Shown piece by piece: positions 1 to 9,984 of a stretch of 64,000 nucleotides of DNA. Origin of the DNA: an uncultured bacterium (GTDB lineage Bacteria > Armatimonadota > JACIXR01); assembly GCA_938041455.1 (NCBI GenBank), contig CALITO010000008.1, positions 270,319-334,318 of the forward strand, read 5' to 3'. How positions within the stretch are numbered: the first letter of the stretch is position 1; each line of letters starts with the position of its first letter. The notes under the pieces were generated by a model. That model was not told where the DNA came from and did no database searches. It worked only from the letters and a program-made list of their open reading frames with translations. A program made the position numbers and the translations under genes.

Positions 1-809
1 AGAGGTTGGAGCGAAAAGTTAGTGCGAGGATAATTATCGTCCCAGCCCACGATACATACTGCGTGATTTGCCCACTCTGTGCCATCATAGTAATAAGCGT
101 TAGTAGAGGAGTTGAAATAGTAATCGTCATAATACATAGCTGTAGAGACCGCTCCATATCGCATAATTGCCTGTTTTATGATGTCATTATCAAGTGGTCC
201 GGTGCGGTCAGGTAAGGATAATACCTCTTGAATGTGCTTCTTCACAGGTTTTGGTGTCCACGGCTCAGGATTAGGATAAGGGTCATCCACTTCTGCCACA
301 GGTCCCATCCATCCGCTGAGATAAGCTGTGGAAAGCGAAGAGTTTCCACTATCCCAGCCAAGACCGTCATAATTATCCTGCACCCAGTTAGCGAGGTTGT
401 TTTCGGAGAAGTCCCATACTTCCCCAGATGCTGTGATAGTGCACGATTCAAGGGAACCATAGGTCGCAAATGCCCAACAAGTTCCATATTCACCTTGATC
501 CTTTACCGGTGTCAACTTTCCCTCTGTTCGCAGGTCATACTTAGCTGGCATGGGCTGGCGAACAATCTTTACCCTTCTACCTTTACTTATATAAGATATG
601 TCTATAGGAGGAGGTATAAAACCTAAGGGGTGTCCCCCTTTAGTGAATAAAGGGGGGATCACCCCAGACCGGATCTTCTGTTGATATCCTATAAATTGCG
701 GGTTAAGTGGGGCTACCTGTATATGTTGAGCAAAAGAAATAGCACACCATCCTAACCATAGAGTAAGCCCGGTTAATAAATTAGGTTTCATTGAACAGGC
801 TTTCTTCAT
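1..809 (-). CDS. Papain-family (C1A) cysteine peptidase, secreted, C-terminus cut by window edge
   Basis: Manual reverse-strand translation from ATG at 809 is open to position 1: MKKACSMKPNLLTGLTLWLGWCAISFAQ...MPAKYDLRTEGKLTPVKDQGEYGTCWAFATYGSLES...TEWANHAVCIVGWDDNY. It has the Q-x-GTCWAF Cys motif and NHAV-x-IVGWDD His motif. Absent from the ORF track. Confidence 0.9.
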   Translation of the reverse strand, partial: MKKACSMKPNLLTGLTLWLGWCAISFAQHIQVAPLNPQFIGYQQKIRSGVIPPLFTKGGHPLGFIPPPIDISYISKGRRVKIVRQPMPAKYDLRTEGKLTPVKDQGEYGTCWAFATYGSLESCTITASGEVWDFSENNLANWVQDNYDGLGWDSGNSSLSTAYLSGWMGPVAEVDDPYPNPEPWTPKPVKKHIQEVLSLPDRTGPLDNDIIKQAIMRYGAVSTAMYYDDYYFNSSTNAYYYDGTEWANHAVCIVGWDDNYPRTNFSLQP

Positions 810-895
810 CTTTAAAATTATAACCTCCTTTCTTTCTTAAAAATCCTAACCAAATTCTTTTCCCTATTCAACATTCCCAAATAATAAAACCTGAT

Positions 896-1537
896 TTTGT
901 TGAATAAACATTTTTATTCAAAAATTATAACCGCCCTGCCCCCTTTCATTACCACCATGAGGTTATAAAAGAAAAGCATAAGCTTTATTTCCTTGAATAT
1001 CCTTCCCCCCTAAGACTGTCTCCCCAAACAATCTCTTGAAGACAGAGAAGAAATTCTCAGCTACTGCTCGGCTACTATAACCCACCTTCCTTTTCCAGGA
1101 AAGTGCATCGCCTTTATATTCGCGAACAATGTGCTCTTGCAGTTTCACTTTTAGGTCTCGCATTTTTTCTATGTTTTATGCCCGGATATATTCCCTTTTC
1201 CCTAAGAAACAGGTTCTTTCATCAGTTACCTCAAAGGCTATAACCTGCTTTCATATTGGAAGGTTCGAACCAAGAAGGTGGTATAATCTGGTGCGGGATT
1301 TCCTAGGACTTTCCCGAGAGATTCAGCTATTCCCTCTAACTGGCGATAAGGTATCCTGAACACAACCCGAAGTAGGGCAAAGACTTTTATAAAATTATTG
1401 GGAGAAAAAGGTCTTCCCCTTTCTTCTTCCCCTCTTTTAACTAATGCCTCGTTATATCTTGGCCAAGTATACTTATCTCCTATTTTTATATTCCATCAAT
1501 ACCTATCGTAAGCTCTTCGACTTAATTATTCAACAAA
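896..1537 (-). mobile_element. Decayed insertion sequence with a DDE transposase remnant
   Basis: 12-nt inverted repeat TTTGTTGAATAA (896-907) / TTATTCAACAAA (1526-1537) flanks transposase fragments read on the minus strand: DKYTWPRYNEALVKRGEEERGRPFSPNNFIKVFALLRVVFRIPYRQLEGIAESLGKVLGNPAPDYTTF... and ...YKGDALSWKRKVGYSSRAVAENFFSVFKRLFGETVLGG. Confidence 0.7.
963..1492 (-). pseudogene. DDE transposase pseudogene (N-terminal and C-terminal fragments, middle missing)
   Basis: N-terminal fragment ends at an in-frame TAG (1238-1240). C-terminal fragment is ORF 963-1163. The intervening catalytic region is absent. Confidence 0.7.
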
Positions 1538-1760
1538 CCCCAAAATTTGTTTCCCTAATTACCTAAACAATGAAACCTCAAATTTCTACTCAGGACCAAG
1601 CGAGTTAGAAATAAGGACAAGGGATGGCAAAGGAAATAAAAATCGGGCGCCTTCACCGTTATTCTTCAAAGGGTTTCTAGGATACTCATATTTGCTTTTA
1701 ATTTTCTTTGAAACTTAAAAACTCTTTCCTAAAATTAAGGTACAATATAATACAGAGGCG

Positions 1761-3296
1761 GTGATTATGCGGCGAATCGTTTTACTAACTTTATTCTTTG
1801 CTTCTTTTTCCTTCGGTAAGGAGTTTCTCCACCCCGATATATTCTCACTTTTTGCTCCAGCAGGAGGAGAAACAAGGATAGCCAATGCGCTTTGGTGGGA
1901 GAATCCGGAAGATAAGCGATTTACAAAAAGGGAAGTGGTCATCGCGGACTTGAAAGGGCCGGGTGTCATAACGATGATTCACTTCGCTATGCCAGAGAGA
2001 TTAAAGCTGGATAGAAGCGTAATTATGCGTATCTATTGGGATGGAGAAAAGACCCCCAGTGTTGATGTCCCCCTTGTAGATTTCTTCTGTGACCCCAATG
2101 GGACGATGGACAATATAGACACCATCCTCGTGGACAAAAAGCGAGGTTGGAATGCCTACTTCCCTATGCCATTTCGGAAATCCGCTCGTGTAGTCTTGTA
2201 TTTCGACGACGAGCATATCCCTGAGGAAGCAATCTATGCCTATACTCCCTGTTATTCCTATGTGATGTGGCGTCCTCTTAAATCCCTACCCCCTGATGTT
2301 TATTATTTCCACGCTTACTGGCGGCAGGAGAAAATACTTCTCGGCAAAAGGGATTTTATAGCTTTAGAGGCAAATGGGCAGGGACATTTAGTAGGCTTAA
2401 ATGTGACGGTCCGAGGTGTCTCCCCTGGTGGAATCGGCTATCCCGTTGACCAGAATGTTAAGTTCTACATAGATGGGGAGAAGGAGCCTTCCATAGAATG
2501 GCAAGGAATGGAAGATGCTTTCGGATTTTCTTACGGTTTCCCAGAGGAGAAGGCGATGTTCCTTTACAGGGGATGGCACCCCTATTATAAAACGGGCGCC
2601 TTCGCTTACAAGTTCCTCCTAAATGACCGTATCTCCTTCTCCAAATCGCTAAAGGTTTCCATAGGTTTTGGTAAGAACGAACATCCGGTGTTCAGACAAA
2701 TTTTCTCTCAACCTACTCACACTCTGGAATTCTCCACCACAGTCTATTGGTATCAGAAGGAACCCCATTATCCTAATTCACCCCTTCCACCTTATAGGCT
2801 TCGCCTTCCTTCCCCCGATGTGGAGCAGGTAAGGGAAAAGGAAAATATAGCACAGAAATATAGAATAGAGGGGGTTACTTTGAGCCTGCGTTGTGGTCAT
2901 CCTGATGGGGATGTGGAATTTATCGAAAAGGGATGGGATTATCGTTGGAAGGAAGGATATTCCTTCTATTCAACTGCTTTATGGCCTGGTGATGTTAATC
3001 ACTGCTGGGCAGGTTGGAAACAATTGAGGTTTGATATTCTATGTCCCAAAGGAACTAAAGGAAAACTAAAAGTCTTCATAATTGACCCCGATAATTTCGC
3101 CGGTGGGAGGAAACAGAGGATAAGCGTTGCAGGAAGGGAGATAGGAATATTTGAAAACTTCCAGAAAGGCAGGTGGGTAGAGGTGGAAATAAGTTCAGAA
3201 GATACGAAGGACGGCGTCATACGCATAGTTATAGATAACTTGAAAGAAGGTGGTAACGCTGTCGTCTCTTTCGTCCAATTCGAAGTGGGAGGATAA
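1761..3296 (+). CDS. DUF2961 family protein, secreted
   Basis: 511 aa, N-terminal signal peptide; family-like segments GGETRIANALWWENPEDKRFTKREVVIADLKGPGVITMIHFA...LKLDRSVIMRIYWDGEKTPSVDVPLVDFFC. Confidence 0.85.
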   Translation: MIMRRIVLLTLFFASFSFGKEFLHPDIFSLFAPAGGETRIANALWWENPEDKRFTKREVVIADLKGPGVITMIHFAMPERLKLDRSVIMRIYWDGEKTPSVDVPLVDFFCDPNGTMDNIDTILVDKKRGWNAYFPMPFRKSARVVLYFDDEHIPEEAIYAYTPCYSYVMWRPLKSLPPDVYYFHAYWRQEKILLGKRDFIALEANGQGHLVGLNVTVRGVSPGGIGYPVDQNVKFYIDGEKEPSIEWQGMEDAFGFSYGFPEEKAMFLYRGWHPYYKTGAFAYKFLLNDRISFSKSLKVSIGFGKNEHPVFRQIFSQPTHTLEFSTTVYWYQKEPHYPNSPLPPYRLRLPSPDVEQVREKENIAQKYRIEGVTLSLRCGHPDGDVEFIEKGWDYRWKEGYSFYSTALWPGDVNHCWAGWKQLRFDILCPKGTKGKLKVFIIDPDNFAGGRKQRISVAGREIGIFENFQKGRWVEVEISSEDTKDGVIRIVIDNLKEGGNAVVSFVQFEVGG

Positions 3297-3361
3297 ATGC
3301 TAAGCTAAACGGTATCTCTATAAACCACAACGAGAATGGGGGTAATTCTCATCCTTAAATA

Positions 3362-5249
3362 ATGAAAGCGGTTACTTTACGAGCTTTACTGATAGGCATA
3401 GGCTTCTCCATCTTCGTTAACACCTGCTCACCACTCACGGAGAGCAGGGCTTTCAGCAATTTCTCCTGGAGTTACCTTCCAGAAGGCGCAGTAATTCCTT
3501 TTCTCTTTCTTCTTTTCTTCAATTTTCTCCTCCAATGCTTAAAACCACAGATTGCTTTAAGGTCAGGAGAACTTTTTGTCATCTTCGCTATGGCGCTTGT
3601 TGCTAACTCCACTCCCATCTTCCTTATCTATATGTTCTTATCTGCGATCGCTTCTCCTTTATATTTCTCTTCTCCTGAGAACAAATGGGAGAAAGAACTT
3701 ACCCCCCTATATGAAGCCTGGGTTGTTCCTAAATGATAAGATCGCAGCAAAGTGGTTTTTTGAAGGGCTGCCAGATGGAGAGAAAATTCCTTGGGAAGCA
3801 TGGCTAACCCCTCTCTCCCATTGGCTTCCCTTCTTTTTCGTTCTCTTCGTTGCCTCATACATAGCCATTGTTCTCTTTCGCCGCTACTGGATGGAGAATG
3901 AGAAGCTTGCTTACCCCCTGATGCAGGTTCCTTTGTTCTTAGTGGAGAAAAGCGGAAGGGAAAGGCTCTTTCACAAGCCTCTTTTCTGGAGTGGGGTGAG
4001 TATCCCATTCCTTATTATGGCTGAACATACACTCCACCTCTATATTCCCTCTTTACCTTCCCTTCCCGTTGACCACTTGGGCTGTTTGGATTGGGGATGG
4101 GCGCCCGTCCGCAGCCAACCCCTTCTTTGCTTCAATTTTCTTGCCTTCGGCGTGGGTTTCTTCGTCCCCACAGATGTGCTTTGTGGAATTTGGTTCTTCT
4201 ATGTGCTAACTCTATTTGAGGAAGCGCTTTTCCACCGCTTTGCCATAGCTACAGGTTCGGGAGGAATGTTCGTCTGGGGAAATGCAGCCATCGCCTGGCA
4301 GTCTTTGGGAGCCTTCCTCGTCTTCACCGTTTCCTTTATACTACTTGCTCGGCGTCATATCATAAAGCTCCTTCTGAGCTTCTTCCGTAAGGACAATTAT
4401 GGAGAAGAACTTATACCACCTCGCTTCATCTTGCCCCTTTTTATCTTCTCACTTGGTTACCTCGTCCTCTGGCTCAATTGGTCTGGAGTTCCTCTTATAG
4501 TCGCCATAACCTTCCTCCTCTTCCTCCTTTTGATTTACACCGGATTAGCAAGGATAATATGCCAAGCTGGAATCTTTTATATAGTTCCTCCCGTTATAGC
4601 TCAGAATATCTGCATTTATGGATTTGGAAGCAAAACCCTGGGGCATAAGGGGATGGTTGCTCTTGGATTATCCTACTCATGGCACGGGGACACCCAGGAT
4701 GTCTTCTCGGTATTCGCTAGCGAGGGAGCAAAGCTCTGGGAAACTAAGACAGTCAAAGGTTGGCACTTCTCAATTGCTTTGTTTTTGACCGCCGGCATAG
4801 GTTTGATAGTAGCGCCACTTTTCATCATCTATACGGGCTATAACCAAGGAACCCTGACCTGGAACACCTGGATATTCAAAAGCTGGGGTCCAAGCACCTA
4901 TGAGCAAGTGCTCAGCCAGATAAGAAATCCTTTTGGGTTCAAAACCGATTACTTTCTCTGGGCGTTAGGCGGAGCAGTATTTATGTTTCTCTTCACCTAT
5001 CTTCATCTGCGCTTCGTTTGGTGGCCAATTCACCCCATCGGTTTAGCGGTAGCTTCTTCCTTCACTATATACGCGGTCTATTTGGGTGCATTTTTCGCCT
5101 GGTTAGTGAAGACGGCCATCCTCCACTGGGGCGGGCTTAGAGCCTTCAATAAGGCGATGCCCTTTTTCATCGGTCTGGTTGTGGGGCACTACTTGGGACG
5201 CACCATTTCCCTCGTCCTCTACTCTGTCCTGGGCATAGGAATGATGTGA
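3362..5249 (+). pseudogene. DUF6785-like polytopic membrane protein, interrupted by a +1 frameshift near 3731
   Basis: ORFs 3362-3736 and 3576-5249 are successive parts of one multi-TM protein. Continuity is restored by skipping one base at CCT-A-AAT (…EAWVVP|NDKIAAKWFFEGLP…). Confidence 0.75.
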
Positions 5250-5251
5250 AT

Positions 5252-8200
5252 TTAGAAGGGCTCATACCAATTCAACAGATCGGGGATAGGCTTGCCGTCC
5301 CTTCCTAATATGCGGAGGTAAAATCCCCAATCCCCTCCTAACTGCCCTACTTTTAAAACTATTTGGTTCCATCCCTTCCTCAGCTGGATATGGACTTTAT
5401 TTTCATCTGGTCTCGCAGGCCGAGGGGAAAGATAAGCGAAAATCTTCTCACCATTCACCCAGGCAATGCATCCATCGTCGCTTCCCAGTAGTAGGAGGGC
5501 TGGTTTATCCTCGGGCGAGTAGACATAAGTGAAGGCATAAGCAAGGACATTATCATGCTTTCCAAAATATCCAAGCAAGTCTATATAAATGGGCGCCGCT
5601 CCAGATTCGTCAAACGATGGCATCCTCACATTTGTCATCTTTTCCTCCACCCCCTCCAATTTGGTGGGGATTTCCTTTCCTAACCACTCCTCAGGTGGAT
5701 AAAATTTTCCCATCCCCTCGTTGTTTATGTTATCGTAAACCCCAAAGAGGCGGAATGCCTGTAGATAGGAGCAGTCCAACTCCCAGGGTATTTCCCTTCT
5801 TAAAACTCTATTTTGAGGGAAGATTATCATTACATTTATACTCCCCAACATTCCACCCAATGGTAAACATTTACCCTCCCATTTCACCTCGAACTCTCCG
5901 CTCATTGTCCCCTTTATTTCCTCTCTGACAAAATCATATACATTTCCCCCCACTATGCTCCATCCTTTCCCTTCCCCATCAACAAGATACACCCTTACCA
6001 AGCTCGGCAGTTCTACATCATCGGGGATGAATAGGTTGAAGCGGAGCTTATATCCCACTTTAAAGGTTTGTAGAGAAATCCCCAGGGCTTCCCAAAGAAT
6101 CCGGTTTCTCCCCTTGACTTCCGGCATCGTCCAAAGCGACTCTACTAGCCTACTATACATCTCCTTTCCCCTTTCCAGGTCTTCCTTTACCCTCTGAAAA
6201 TCTCCTACTATTAGTTTGTCCCTCGCCAATTTGCTAAATTCAATTGCTCTGTTTAAGTAACCCAGAGCTTCAGCGGGAAGCGAGGGAGAATAATCGCTTA
6301 AAGAGGATAATTTTTGGAGAAGATTATCTATCTCACTGTAAAGTCCCACTGCTTCGCTGATCGACCTACTGAGGCTCACCTTTACCCTTGTCTCCTTTCT
6401 TATAGAATAAGAAGGCGTTTGGATATAGAGCTTCATCATATCACGGTCGTAATGCCAACTGCCCCTAACAAGTTCTTCCTTATTCCTTACTTTTCTTAGA
6501 TCCCTTTCGTCAACCTTAACCTCTAAGGGGTGGGCAACACCGTTTATCACTATTAGATAGGAACGCTCTGCTTTCTGTCCATCATAATTCCCCTTTGTAG
6601 CTTCTATTATAATTTTTATATCCCTTCCCTTTTCATCATAGACAATCCTTGTGGTGGCAAACTTGCCTTTCAAGTAATCAAGGCTCAATCCATCGTCCTC
6701 ATAGAGGGTGAATTCCCCCTTATGCCCCGCATAGATGTTGAGTATCAAAGGGTCAATCGGCTTCTCCCCGATATACTGCATTTCTTTTTGCATCGGTATT
6801 ATCGCCCCTGCTTTGACAAAGACGGGCATCTCGTCTATTTTCGCCTTGTAAAGCAGGGTGCGAGGTCCTTTATAGACCCTGTTGTTGAAGAAATCATACC
6901 AAATGCCAGGAGGTAGATACACTTCCTTAGTAGCGACACCGCCCTGTGTTGGTTGATCTATAGGGGCAACGAGGAGATTGGGACCGAAGAGATACTGGTA
7001 TTCATATTTATAAGCTTCGTCTAACCCTGGATAATGGATGTAAAGCCCTCGGCAGAGGGGAACTCCGCTCTCGTGAACTTCCCGGGAGACGGTGTAGATA
7101 TAAGGAAATAAACTATAGCGTATTTGGAAATACTTTTTGGCTATCTCTTCCGCTTCCGGGCTATAATCCCAGGGGAGGCGCCTTCCGTGATTGCTGTGGA
7201 GTCGGAGAATAGGGCTGAATGCGCCGAACTGCACCCAGCGAACATAGAGTTCATCAGGAATCTTGTCGCCCATAAATCCACCTATATCGTGAGACCAATA
7301 AATTCCCACATTGCCTCCCTTGACGGTAAAGGGAATCTCATATCTCAGAACTTCCCATTGGGAGAAGGTATCCCCGGAAAAGCCCACAGGATAGCGATGT
7401 GTGCCCGAGCCGACCAACCCCTGCCTGCCAAATATCAAAGCCCTCCGCTTGCTGAAATTCTGCTCCGTTTCGTAGTAGACCTTGTTAGTCCAGGCGAAAT
7501 GGTCTATCCCTGGGGCGCTTGCTCCAGCCCCATCTATCCAGAGAAAATCAACCCCTTGCTTCAAAACCGAATGCAAAAGAATTTTCCCGAAGGCTTCCGC
7601 ATCTCTCTTGTTTGCCAAGTTGTAGCCTACGGAGTTTCGTCCCTCGGGATTAACCCCCAGTGCCTCACAGAATTCCCTGAAATGGCTATCTTCAGCAGGT
7701 ATAGGTGTGCCGGGATGAGTGTTAAGCGTCACTTTTATGCCCTGCTTATGACACCACTCTATAAATTCCTCGGGATGGGGGAAGTATTGGGGATTCCAAT
7801 CGTAAGCCTCCCAACCATACAGATGCCAATCGACATCTATCACAAGGATATCCAGGGGAATCCTTTTCTGGCGGAAAGTATTTATGATATCCATTTCTTC
7901 TCTATCCGTATATGGCCAATATCGGGAATACCAGGCGCCGAAGGCATAGCGAGGTAGCATAGGTATACGTCCTGTAAGGCGAGTATATTCCTTCAAAGCA
8001 AGGGAATAGTTATCTCCGTAGCAAAAGAAATACCAATCCTGTTGGGAAGTCGGGGGGCGAGGTTTCCACCATTCTTCCTTTACATCCCAAAGGGGATGGG
8101 GGGTATCATCAAGGAAGAAGTAGCCGGAGCGACTGAGGACGCCGGGAGGAAAAGGGGGCAGATTATCCCGGGAAACACCGTCCAAGGCGGCTACCGTTCC

Positions 8201-8614
8201 TCCGAGATTCTGAGGATCATCATCACCCGGCTTCCAATTCATAGCCTTATTGCCCACCTTCCAGGAAATGCTCAGATTTTCCCTGCCCAAGGGTCCGCTC
8301 CCTAAAAGATATTTTAAAGTGAGCATCCTCGTCTTCAGAACAAGCCATTCCTTTTCCTCGGTCACCTGGTAATCGGCTTTGCCCCAATCCCTACTTTGGA
8401 CAAGGATGCTCGGCTCATCTATGAATTTCCCTTCCGAGGAGTATTCAAGGCGAATAAGAGAGGGAGAAATAACGGTGAAGCGAACATCCTTGGCGATGAC
8501 CTTTTGTCCTTCTCTCTTTATCTCTACCTTTGCTGTAGCAGGGGCGGAAAGAATGGGAAGGTGAAATAAAATGAAAATTAAGGGTAATATCTCCCGAATC
8601 TTCTTGCTCTTCAT
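5252..8614 (-). CDS. GH31 family glycosidase (alpha-glucosidase/xylosidase-like) with long C-terminal extension
   Basis: 1120 aa, signal peptide; PMLPRYAFGAWYSRYWPYT..., GVDFLWIDGAG, KGGNVGIYWSHDIGGFMG, LRLHSNHGRRLPWDY typical of GH31. Confidence 0.9.
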   Translation of the reverse strand: MKSKKIREILPLIFILFHLPILSAPATAKVEIKREGQKVIAKDVRFTVISPSLIRLEYSSEGKFIDEPSILVQSRDWGKADYQVTEEKEWLVLKTRMLTLKYLLGSGPLGRENLSISWKVGNKAMNWKPGDDDPQNLGGTVAALDGVSRDNLPPFPPGVLSRSGYFFLDDTPHPLWDVKEEWWKPRPPTSQQDWYFFCYGDNYSLALKEYTRLTGRIPMLPRYAFGAWYSRYWPYTDREEMDIINTFRQKRIPLDILVIDVDWHLYGWEAYDWNPQYFPHPEEFIEWCHKQGIKVTLNTHPGTPIPAEDSHFREFCEALGVNPEGRNSVGYNLANKRDAEAFGKILLHSVLKQGVDFLWIDGAGASAPGIDHFAWTNKVYYETEQNFSKRRALIFGRQGLVGSGTHRYPVGFSGDTFSQWEVLRYEIPFTVKGGNVGIYWSHDIGGFMGDKIPDELYVRWVQFGAFSPILRLHSNHGRRLPWDYSPEAEEIAKKYFQIRYSLFPYIYTVSREVHESGVPLCRGLYIHYPGLDEAYKYEYQYLFGPNLLVAPIDQPTQGGVATKEVYLPPGIWYDFFNNRVYKGPRTLLYKAKIDEMPVFVKAGAIIPMQKEMQYIGEKPIDPLILNIYAGHKGEFTLYEDDGLSLDYLKGKFATTRIVYDEKGRDIKIIIEATKGNYDGQKAERSYLIVINGVAHPLEVKVDERDLRKVRNKEELVRGSWHYDRDMMKLYIQTPSYSIRKETRVKVSLSRSISEAVGLYSEIDNLLQKLSSLSDYSPSLPAEALGYLNRAIEFSKLARDKLIVGDFQRVKEDLERGKEMYSRLVESLWTMPEVKGRNRILWEALGISLQTFKVGYKLRFNLFIPDDVELPSLVRVYLVDGEGKGWSIVGGNVYDFVREEIKGTMSGEFEVKWEGKCLPLGGMLGSINVMIIFPQNRVLRREIPWELDCSYLQAFRLFGVYDNINNEGMGKFYPPEEWLGKEIPTKLEGVEEKMTNVRMPSFDESGAAPIYIDLLGYFGKHDNVLAYAFTYVYSPEDKPALLLLGSDDGCIAWVNGEKIFAYLSPRPARPDENKVHIQLRKGWNQIVLKVGQLGGDWGFYLRILGRDGKPIPDLLNWYEPF

Positions 8615-8732
8615 TCCTATATAACCTCCCTACGGTAAGCATTTTATCCTCTATTATTATAGAGATTGAGCAAAAAGAGAAACAACAGAATTATTCACCC
8701 TCATTCCATTTTATGTTAAAATAATTCTTACT

Positions 8733-9434
8733 ATGAGAAAGCTTGCTATTTTTCTAACCTTTTTTATCGTCGTTCTTTCTCAATCTATAACGAACGAAAT
8801 AGCCAAGAAGTGGTCCGCTCTTAAGACCTTCTCTGCTACCCTGGAAGTTAAGAAGGTCAAAACAGCCAAGCTCTCCCAGCTCGACCCCGATTACAAGTAT
8901 CTCTTCAATGCGAGGAAGACGAACATCTACTACCAAGCTCCTCATTCTCTCAGAATAGAGGGCACTCCTTATGGCGTGTTGCGGGTAGTTTATATAATTA
9001 ATGGAGGTGGTTATACCGTTTTAATACCAGCGATTGCTTTTAGAAAGGAAGAGAATTTTAAATACATAGACCAAAGGACCCTGTCCCTTGACTTTGGCAT
9101 AATTGGTCCCGATTTCTGGGAGAATTACTCCCTTAAAATCCTCCAACAAACCAAGACAAGCATTCAGATTGAGGCAATCCCAAAAGATAAGAGTAGAAAG
9201 AGGGTTATCTGGCTCAATCCCAGCGACCTTTCCCTCCAGAAATCGGTAAAATATAATAGTTTAGGAAAGGTCAATGTCATATACACTTTTGAGAATCACT
9301 TTAAACATCCCTCTGGTGTGGTGGTGCCCAGAAAAATAAAGATGTTTTCCCCCGATGGGGAATTAGTAGGGGAGGGTGAATTCAAGGACATAAAAATAAA
9401 CACTCCTTTCTCTCCAAACCTCTTCTCCTCTTGA
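8733..9434 (+). CDS. LolA/RseB-like outer-membrane lipoprotein carrier-type protein
   Basis: 233 aa, signal peptide; ALKTFSATLEVKKVKTAKL...YYQAPHSLRIEG...VIWLNPSDLSLQKSVKYNSLGKVNVIYTFENH pattern. Confidence 0.65.
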   Translation: MRKLAIFLTFFIVVLSQSITNEIAKKWSALKTFSATLEVKKVKTAKLSQLDPDYKYLFNARKTNIYYQAPHSLRIEGTPYGVLRVVYIINGGGYTVLIPAIAFRKEENFKYIDQRTLSLDFGIIGPDFWENYSLKILQQTKTSIQIEAIPKDKSRKRVIWLNPSDLSLQKSVKYNSLGKVNVIYTFENHFKHPSGVVVPRKIKMFSPDGELVGEGEFKDIKINTPFSPNLFSS

Positions 9435-9465
9435 TAAAAAATTAGCGGAAGGAGCGGAAGAATAA

Positions 9466-9984
9466 ATGGATTTATTTTCTGCTATTAAAAATAGAAGAAG
9501 TGTCCGCCTCTTTCAAGATAAGTCTGTTCCTCTGGAGGATTTGAAGAAGATAGTGGATGCAGGGAGGCTTGCTCCCTCCGGTTACAACCTTCAAAAACGA
9601 GAATTCATCATAATAACCGATAAGAGCATTCTCTTGCGTCTCAACGATATCCAACCTGTTTTCGATGCGGGAGCAGCCATAGCGGTAATCGTTGAGAAAA
9701 CCAAATACGCCATTGAAGATGCCTCAGCAGCTGTTGAAAATATCCTCCTTGCTGCTACTGCCCTCGGCTATGGTTCCTGCTGGATAGAAGGGACCCTGAT
9801 ACCCCACGAGAAATGGGCGAAGGAACTCCTGGGCATACCTAAAGAGAAGAAATTGTTCGCCTTAATTCCAATTGGGGTGCCTTTAACATCTGGCGAGCAA
9901 GCGCCGAAGAAGCGGTTGGAAGAAATCACCTATTTAAATTTATATGGTGTGAAGCTCCCCCAATCCACTCAAACAAACGATTAG
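9466..9984 (+). CDS. Nitroreductase family protein
   Basis: DLFSAIKNRRSVRLFQDKSVPLEDLKKIVDAGRLAPSGYNLQ…; …LGYGSCWIEG…. Confidence 0.9.
   Translation: MDLFSAIKNRRSVRLFQDKSVPLEDLKKIVDAGRLAPSGYNLQKREFIIITDKSILLRLNDIQPVFDAGAAIAVIVEKTKYAIEDASAAVENILLAATALGYGSCWIEGTLIPHEKWAKELLGIPKEKKLFALIPIGVPLTSGEQAPKKRLEEITYLNLYGVKLPQSTQTND

Noticed and set aside
1708-1751. TATAAT (1746-1751) as promoter of the DUF2961 gene
   Set aside because: The -10 is good, but no acceptable -35 at 16-18 nt; left unannotated.
3332-3350. GAGAAT-gggggta-ATTCTC hairpin upstream of the DUF6785-like gene
   Set aside because: Stem of only 6 bp, no T-tract and no matching element elsewhere; not enough to call a terminator or regulatory site.
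7124-7957. 277-aa plus-strand ORF
   Set aside because: Entirely antisense to the well-supported GH31 gene; composition and lack of recognisable motifs indicate a shadow ORF.
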